From: an uncultured Phycisphaerales bacterium
GTDB lineage: Bacteria > Planctomycetota > Phycisphaerae > Tepidisphaerales > Tepidisphaeraceae
Length of the DNA: 64,000 nt
Direction of reading: 5' to 3'
Assembly (NCBI GenBank): GCA_903871935.1
Contig: CAIQIQ010000119.1
Span: forward strand, 42,396 to 106,395
The position numbers and the translations under genes were made by a program. Below, in pieces: positions 60,432-64,000 of this stretch (the first letter of the stretch is position 1; each line of letters starts with the position of its first letter). The notes beneath the pieces were generated by a model. That model was not told the origin of the DNA and searched no databases. It was given only the letters and a program-made list of their open reading frames with translations.

Positions 60432-61937
60432 ATGGTTAAGGCACTTCGAGCGTTCGTGGCGGCCGCGGCCGCTATTATGGCGATGGCGGCTCCTCAGCGG
60501 GCGCTGGCCACATTCCCCGATCTGATGAAGCGACTGCCGGCGGATACCAACGCCGTCTTCGTGTTTAATTTCGATGCCATCATGAAGTCGCCCCTGGGCT
60601 TGCAGATGGACTGGGCCAGCAAGTGGTCCGATGCCTATGAGAACGGTCCGGTGCCGTTCCCGGCCGGCACCTCCCGCGCTGTCGTTGGCGCCTATTTCGT
60701 GCCCGCGATCAAGGATTCGAACTGGAAGATCGCGATGATGGACATGACCCAGCCGATCGATCTGCCGGTCATCGCTCGTGCCGAAGGTGGCTATCCCGAC
60801 CGGATGTGGGACAAGGACGCCGTCGTGTCACCCCAGGGAGCGTTCTTCATCAAGGTGGCGCCGGATGTGCTGGCTGCAATGGAGCCGGCCAATCGCCCGT
60901 ATGCCCTGAAGTGGATTCGCGAGTCCGCCCAGGGCGCTGGGCCCACCTCACCTTTCCTGCAGGGATTGGTGATCGGGATGGGCGCCAGAAGTCAGATCGC
61001 CATGGGTATCGACACCAACGGAATGTTCAGTGCCCCCACGGTACGTCGCAATATGGCAATCGCTCCATTCGCGTCCCTGGGTGAAAAGGCGGACCTGGAC
61101 ATGTGGAGCAATCTGCTGGCCAGTATGCAGGACATCAAGATCAACATCACGATTACCGACAAGATCAATGCCAAGCTCAGCGTTGACTTCGGGATGGACA
61201 TGGCCGTGATGGCGACCAAAGGCAAGCCGCTATTCATGGAGATCATGGATCGCGCTGGCCTATCGATTCCGGATGTCGCCGATTGGACCGCCAGTGTGGA
61301 TGGCAAGACCTTCATTGCGGAAGGGACGCTGACTCCCCAGAGCATGCGAATGCTGCTCCAGGTGATTGGCATGCCATCTCCTTCCATGACTACTACTGTC
61401 GAGGCGGAAAGCAACGATCCTAAGGTGATTGGCCCGGTCTCCAAGCGTTACTTCCGCACCATCAGCGATTCGATCGATCAGTTCCGCAGCAAATCTGGCG
61501 GCAACTACCAGGGCGCCAAGACATGGCTGATCCGCGAAGCGCAGCGCATCGAGCGGCTGCCCATCCTGAATGTCGATCCGGAACTGGTTGCCTGGGGCGG
61601 CGAGATTGCCAACCGGCTTCGTCAGGTCGGGGCCAACTTTGCATACGATGAACAAAGCAATACAGCCAAGGTCATGAACGTGCAGTCGGCAGGATCCTAC
61701 GACTTCAGCTACAACGGTGGCAATGGATACTGGGGATCCGGTAATGGCTTCAACACATCTGGAACCTGGGGACGCGGCACCCAGCAGAACCTGGAATGGC
61801 AGCGCCAGCGGTCGCAGATCTACGAGCAAAGCAAAGCCGACTCGATCAAGAAGGCCATGGATATCTTTGGCAACATTGGGTCCACTCGCGATCAGATGCG
61901 GGCAAAGATGGTAGAGAAGTACAAGATGGAGTTCTGA
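60432..61937 (+). CDS. Secreted protein of unknown function
   Basis: A 501-residue protein not recognised. A clear signal peptide lies at about 1-26 (A-A-A-A-A-I-M-A-M-A-A-P-Q-R-A-L-A). The mature part starts with F-P-D-L-M-K-R-L-P-A-D-T-N-A-V-F-V-F-N and is otherwise a soluble alpha/beta sequence. Near residues 425-460 a Gly/Asn/Tyr-rich low-complexity segment (N-G-G-N-G-Y-W-G-S-G-N-G) is followed by a charged helical tail. I know similar proteins only as planctomycete-type hypothetical proteins. The ATG at 60432 has AAGGAG upstream. A strong intrinsic terminator lies directly downstream, so it ends its transcription unit. Confidence 0.85.
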   Translation: MVKALRAFVAAAAAIMAMAAPQRALATFPDLMKRLPADTNAVFVFNFDAIMKSPLGLQMDWASKWSDAYENGPVPFPAGTSRAVVGAYFVPAIKDSNWKIAMMDMTQPIDLPVIARAEGGYPDRMWDKDAVVSPQGAFFIKVAPDVLAAMEPANRPYALKWIRESAQGAGPTSPFLQGLVIGMGARSQIAMGIDTNGMFSAPTVRRNMAIAPFASLGEKADLDMWSNLLASMQDIKINITITDKINAKLSVDFGMDMAVMATKGKPLFMEIMDRAGLSIPDVADWTASVDGKTFIAEGTLTPQSMRMLLQVIGMPSPSMTTTVEAESNDPKVIGPVSKRYFRTISDSIDQFRSKSGGNYQGAKTWLIREAQRIERLPILNVDPELVAWGGEIANRLRQVGANFAYDEQSNTAKVMNVQSAGSYDFSYNGGNGYWGSGNGFNTSGTWGRGTQQNLEWQRQRSQIYEQSKADSIKKAMDIFGNIGSTRDQMRAKMVEKYKMEF

Positions 61938-61966
61938 TCTGTACAGTCCGTGCCTGACCATTAAGA

Positions 61967-62005
61967 ATCGAGCCCGGAAGCCAGACTTCCGGGCTCGATG
62001 TTTTT
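61967..62005 (+). terminator. Strong rho-independent terminator
   Basis: A perfect 14-bp stem, ATCGAGCCCGGAAG with CTTCCGGGCTCGAT, around the loop CCAGA. It is followed one base later by TTTTT. It begins 30 bp after the stop of the secreted-protein gene. Confidence 0.9.
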
Positions 62006-62156
62006 GTGATCTGATGGTTCCTGGGGTCGCGTTCGCAACCTGCAAAGCCCCCTTACCTGAGATTCCGGCGCAACCCGCTACGTCATTGCGCATGAGTATA
62101 TGGAGGTCTCTGATCTCGGCGCTGGCAAAGGGAGGCACGCTAAGGGAAGGTGTGCT

Positions 62157-63695
62157 ATGGCAGGAAGCGGGCCTGATGTGCTGACACGTGGCTTGGCCTC
62201 GGCGACGAGTGAAGCGCCGTACCTGGATGCGTCGCTGGCGGCAGGGGAGGTCAAACGTCGGTATGCACTCCTGATCAATCCCTTCTACGTCAAGGATGCC
62301 CACGGCAGTTTCGGCAAGCACGTGCTCACGCCCACGTTGGCACTCACCACCGTGGCGGCCGGCACTCCTGACGGCTGGGAGGTCCGAATCTGGGATGAAA
62401 ACCTGCTTCAAGGGCCTCCACCGGCCGATCCCACGCCGCAGGTCGTCGGTATTACCGTGCACCTCACATTTGCCCATCGGGCGTATGAACTGGCAGCTTG
62501 GTATCGTGCGCGAGGTGCCAAGGTCGTTCTGGGCGGGCTGCATGTACAGACCTGCCCGGAGGAGGCGCAGCAGCACGCCGATGCGATTGCGCTGGGCGAT
62601 GGAGCGGTCCTTTGGGGGCAAATTCTGAACGATGTGGACGCGGGCACACTCCAGACATGGTATACATGCGGCTTCGGTCGGCCGTATCGGGAGAATCCGC
62701 CTCCCCGGCGCGACCTCCTGCCCCGCAACAGCTTTCTGACCACCAGCAGCATCGTGGCGACGCGCGGATGCCACAACCGCTGCGGATTCTGTTACCTGGC
62801 AACCGATGGCCTGCGTATGCCCTACCAGATGCTCGACATCGAGCAGGTCGTCGAACAGATTCGCCGTGATGATCAGACGTATGCCGTCTTCACCGATAAC
62901 AATCTGGGATCAAATCGAGAGTATCTGCGATCGCTCTGCAAGGCGCTTCAACCCCTGCGAGTCATCTGGAGCGCCGCCGTGAGTCTGGATGTGACCGACG
63001 ATCCGGAACTGGTGCAGGAGATGGCGCTGGCCGGATGTACAGGCGTCTTCGTGGGGTTTGAGACGCTCAATGCCGCGAACCTCGTGGCGGCAGGCAAGCG
63101 TTCACCCCGTCCCGGCGACTACGGCCGGCGGGTAAGGGTGTTCCACGACAACGATATCCAAGTCAATGGGAGTTTCGTATTCGGGTTTGACGAAGATGGT
63201 TCGGAAGTGTTCAGCGAGACGCTGGATTGGATTGAGCACGCGCGCCTGGCATGCGCAACGTTTCACATCCTGACTCCATATCCGGGCACGCCGCTGTTTG
63301 CCCAGTATGAGCGGGAAGGAAGACTCCTGCACCGCGACTGGGGCTTGTACGACACATCGCACGTCGTCTTTCAGCCCAAGCGCATGACAGTCGAGCAACT
63401 GCAGGATGGCTACGCATGGACCTACCGGCAGATGTTCTCGGCTTCATCCATCTGGAAACGCCGGCCGGCGCAAATAGGCGGGCTACCCGCCTATCTGGCT
63501 GCCGCATTGCTCTACAAGAAGTGTAACTGGCTCTGGCCACTGCTGATCCGGTATCGCCTCACCGGCCCTGTATGGCGGCCGCTGGTCCGGCTTGCCCGCT
63601 GGCGCCATCTGGCATGGAGGAGACGACGCACCCGTTTCCCGTTCTCCCCGCAGTGCAAGGCTATGGAAACGAGAAGAGCCCCATCGTGTGCATGA
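62157..63695 (+). CDS. B12-binding-like radical SAM protein
   Basis: A 512-residue protein. Residues about 35-170 resemble the B12-binding domain of anaerobic Mg-protoporphyrin cyclase/hopanoid-type enzymes (I-N-P-F-Y-V-K-D-A-H-G-S-F-G, V-V-L-G-G-L-H-V). The radical-SAM cluster C-H-N-R-C-G-F-C has Cys205, Cys209 and Cys212. The barrel continues with D-N-N-L-G-S-N-R and G-S-F-V-F-G-F-D-E-D-G-S. The C-terminal part (from about 420, R-Q-M-F-S-A-S-S-I) fits DUF4070. The classic D-x-H-x-x-G cobalamin motif is not intact, so B12 use is uncertain. A methylation or lipid-modification role is possible. The start at 62157 has GGGAAGG upstream; an ATG at 62100 is an alternative. Confidence 0.88.
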   Translation: MAGSGPDVLTRGLASATSEAPYLDASLAAGEVKRRYALLINPFYVKDAHGSFGKHVLTPTLALTTVAAGTPDGWEVRIWDENLLQGPPPADPTPQVVGITVHLTFAHRAYELAAWYRARGAKVVLGGLHVQTCPEEAQQHADAIALGDGAVLWGQILNDVDAGTLQTWYTCGFGRPYRENPPPRRDLLPRNSFLTTSSIVATRGCHNRCGFCYLATDGLRMPYQMLDIEQVVEQIRRDDQTYAVFTDNNLGSNREYLRSLCKALQPLRVIWSAAVSLDVTDDPELVQEMALAGCTGVFVGFETLNAANLVAAGKRSPRPGDYGRRVRVFHDNDIQVNGSFVFGFDEDGSEVFSETLDWIEHARLACATFHILTPYPGTPLFAQYEREGRLLHRDWGLYDTSHVVFQPKRMTVEQLQDGYAWTYRQMFSASSIWKRRPAQIGGLPAYLAAALLYKKCNWLWPLLIRYRLTGPVWRPLVRLARWRHLAWRRRRTRFPFSPQCKAMETRRAPSCA

Positions 63696-63703
63696 TGGGG
63701 CTC
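63676..63703 (-). terminator. Hairpin downstream of tRNA-Asn
   Basis: GAGCCCCATC pairs perfectly with GATGGGGCTC around an 8-nt loop. On the minus strand it begins 4 nt after the tRNA and is followed by TTCTCGTTTCC. It also covers the stop codon of the convergent radical-SAM gene, so it may serve both. Confidence 0.6.
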
Positions 63704-63706
63704 AAG

Positions 63707-63778
63707 CTCCGCGAGTAGGACTTGAACCTACAACAACCCGGTTAACAGCCGGGTGCTCTACCATTGAGCTACCGCGGA
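63707..63778 (-). tRNA. tRNA-Asn (anticodon GTT)
   Basis: A 72-nt cloverleaf on the minus strand. The acceptor TCCGCGG pairs with TCGCGGA (one G-T pair) plus the discriminator G. The D-arm is GCTC/GAGC with loop AATGGTA. The anticodon stem is CCCGG/CCGGG with loop CTGTTAA, anticodon GTT. The T-arm is GTAGG/CCTAC with loop TTCAAGT. The CCA end is not encoded. It is the only tRNA found in the window. Confidence 0.95.
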
Positions 63779-63896
63779 ATTCTCTTCTCTCCGCTGGTCA
63801 TGCCAGCAGCGGAAAGGGCACTCTAGCGAGCAGGCGAAAACTGTCAAGGTCCGACGTGGCTGACTCATCCCCAGTTTCATCGGCTTGACGAATAGG

Positions 63897-63933
63897 TGCA
63901 TAAAATAAGCCGAGCCCGTCGTACCGGGCTCGG
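63897..63933 (-). terminator. Rho-independent terminator for a minus-strand gene entering from beyond the window
   Basis: CCGAGCCCG pairs with CGGGCTCGG around TCGTAC. On the minus strand the stem is followed by CTTATTTTATGC. It lies 6 bp after the stop at 63940-63942 of a frame open to the window edge. Confidence 0.65.
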
Positions 63934-63939
63934 GAGTGA

Positions 63940-63999
63940 TCACCCCGGCACAATCGAACGGAGTCGATCATGCATCGCACGGACGCGATCGCGTGGGTA
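63940..63999 (-). CDS. C-terminal end of a protein gene continuing past the window
   Basis: A minus-strand frame open to the window edge ends in Y-P-R-D-R-V-R-A-M-H-D-R-L-R-S-I-V-P-G followed by TGA. A good terminator starts 6 bp after the stop. Only 19 codons are visible, so the product cannot be named. The charged, helical ending and the terminator are the only support. Confidence 0.35.
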   Translation of the reverse strand, partial: YPRDRVRAMHDRLRSIVPG

Positions 64000-64000
64000 A

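Noticed and set aside
1..64000. CRISPR arrays, rRNA operons, integrases
   Set aside because: No regularly spaced repeats, no rRNA signatures and no recombinase motifs were seen by eye on either strand.

Overview
The window looks like a chromosomal segment of a GC-rich planctomycete, most likely of the class Phycisphaerae. This is an inference from three things: the gene order tpiA-secG-yicC-gmk-rpoZ-coaC-coaB, several planctomycete-type families (DUF6785-like membrane proteins, UroD-like sugar-locus proteins, RraA/creatininase genes, secreted CBM-containing enzymes), and dispersed GC-rich intergenic repeats. No CRISPR array, prophage or insertion sequence was recognised. One tRNA (Asn) is present. 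The window cuts a gene at its left end and probably another at its right end.

Layout. 1-6.5 kb: the tail of an Asp-box (BNR) protein, a DJ-1/PfpI protein, an unknown protein, and a divergent, tightly packed operon (two MDR dehydrogenases, an UlaG-like metallo-hydrolase and a UroD-like protein) that reads as a sugar or polyol oxidation module. 6.4-7.8 kb: repeats, including a second degenerate copy of the 3' end of the UroD gene, and a lone MNT-type nucleotidyltransferase. 7.8-19.8 kb: an HTH protein whose frame has no stop before it runs antisense into the next gene. It is followed by a minus-strand block with three tandem paralogues of a large multi-pass membrane protein, a DUF4126 protein, ThiD2-ThiE, glycogen phosphorylase and a coupled unknown protein. 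19.8-20.7 kb: a gene-free stretch with two perfect DnaA-box sequences and repeated 14-mers.

20.7-33 kb: an ECF sigma factor coupled to a small membrane protein, a GNAT without a canonical start, OsmC, MiaB, FolC, a TPR lipoprotein, an RluA-type pseudouridine synthase, QueF, and a PepA-hydrolase-PD40 operon. 33-38.5 kb: a minus-strand housekeeping run (DAHP synthase, tpiA, secG, yicC, gmk, rpoZ, coaC, coaB) with large hairpins between some genes. 38.7-43.4 kb: a minus-strand set of GH20 hydrolase, HpcH/HpaI aldolase, DUF4105/Lnb-domain membrane protein and DUF900 lipoprotein. 43.6-46.4 kb: an RraA-M20-creatininase operon behind a good sigma-70-type promoter. 46.4-50.8 kb: an aldo/keto reductase and a very large secreted carbohydrate-associated protein carrying an internal zinc ribbon.

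50.9-64 kb: RarD, a TPR-GT9 protein, a GT39 transferase, an LTA-synthase-like sulfatase-fold protein preceded by a coupled mini-ORF, a CBM9-esterase, a GNAT, a secreted unknown protein with a strong terminator, a radical-SAM protein, tRNA-Asn, and a terminator for a minus-strand gene entering from beyond the window.

As a whole the genes describe a heterotroph that handles complex carbohydrates and cell-envelope glycans, mixed with core tRNA-modification, cofactor and central-metabolism genes. The best candidates for undescribed biology are the MDR-MDR-MBL-UroD operon, the triplicated membrane-protein/thiE operon, the RraA-M20-creatininase operon and the zinc-ribbon secreted protein. Functional conclusions about these are inferences.
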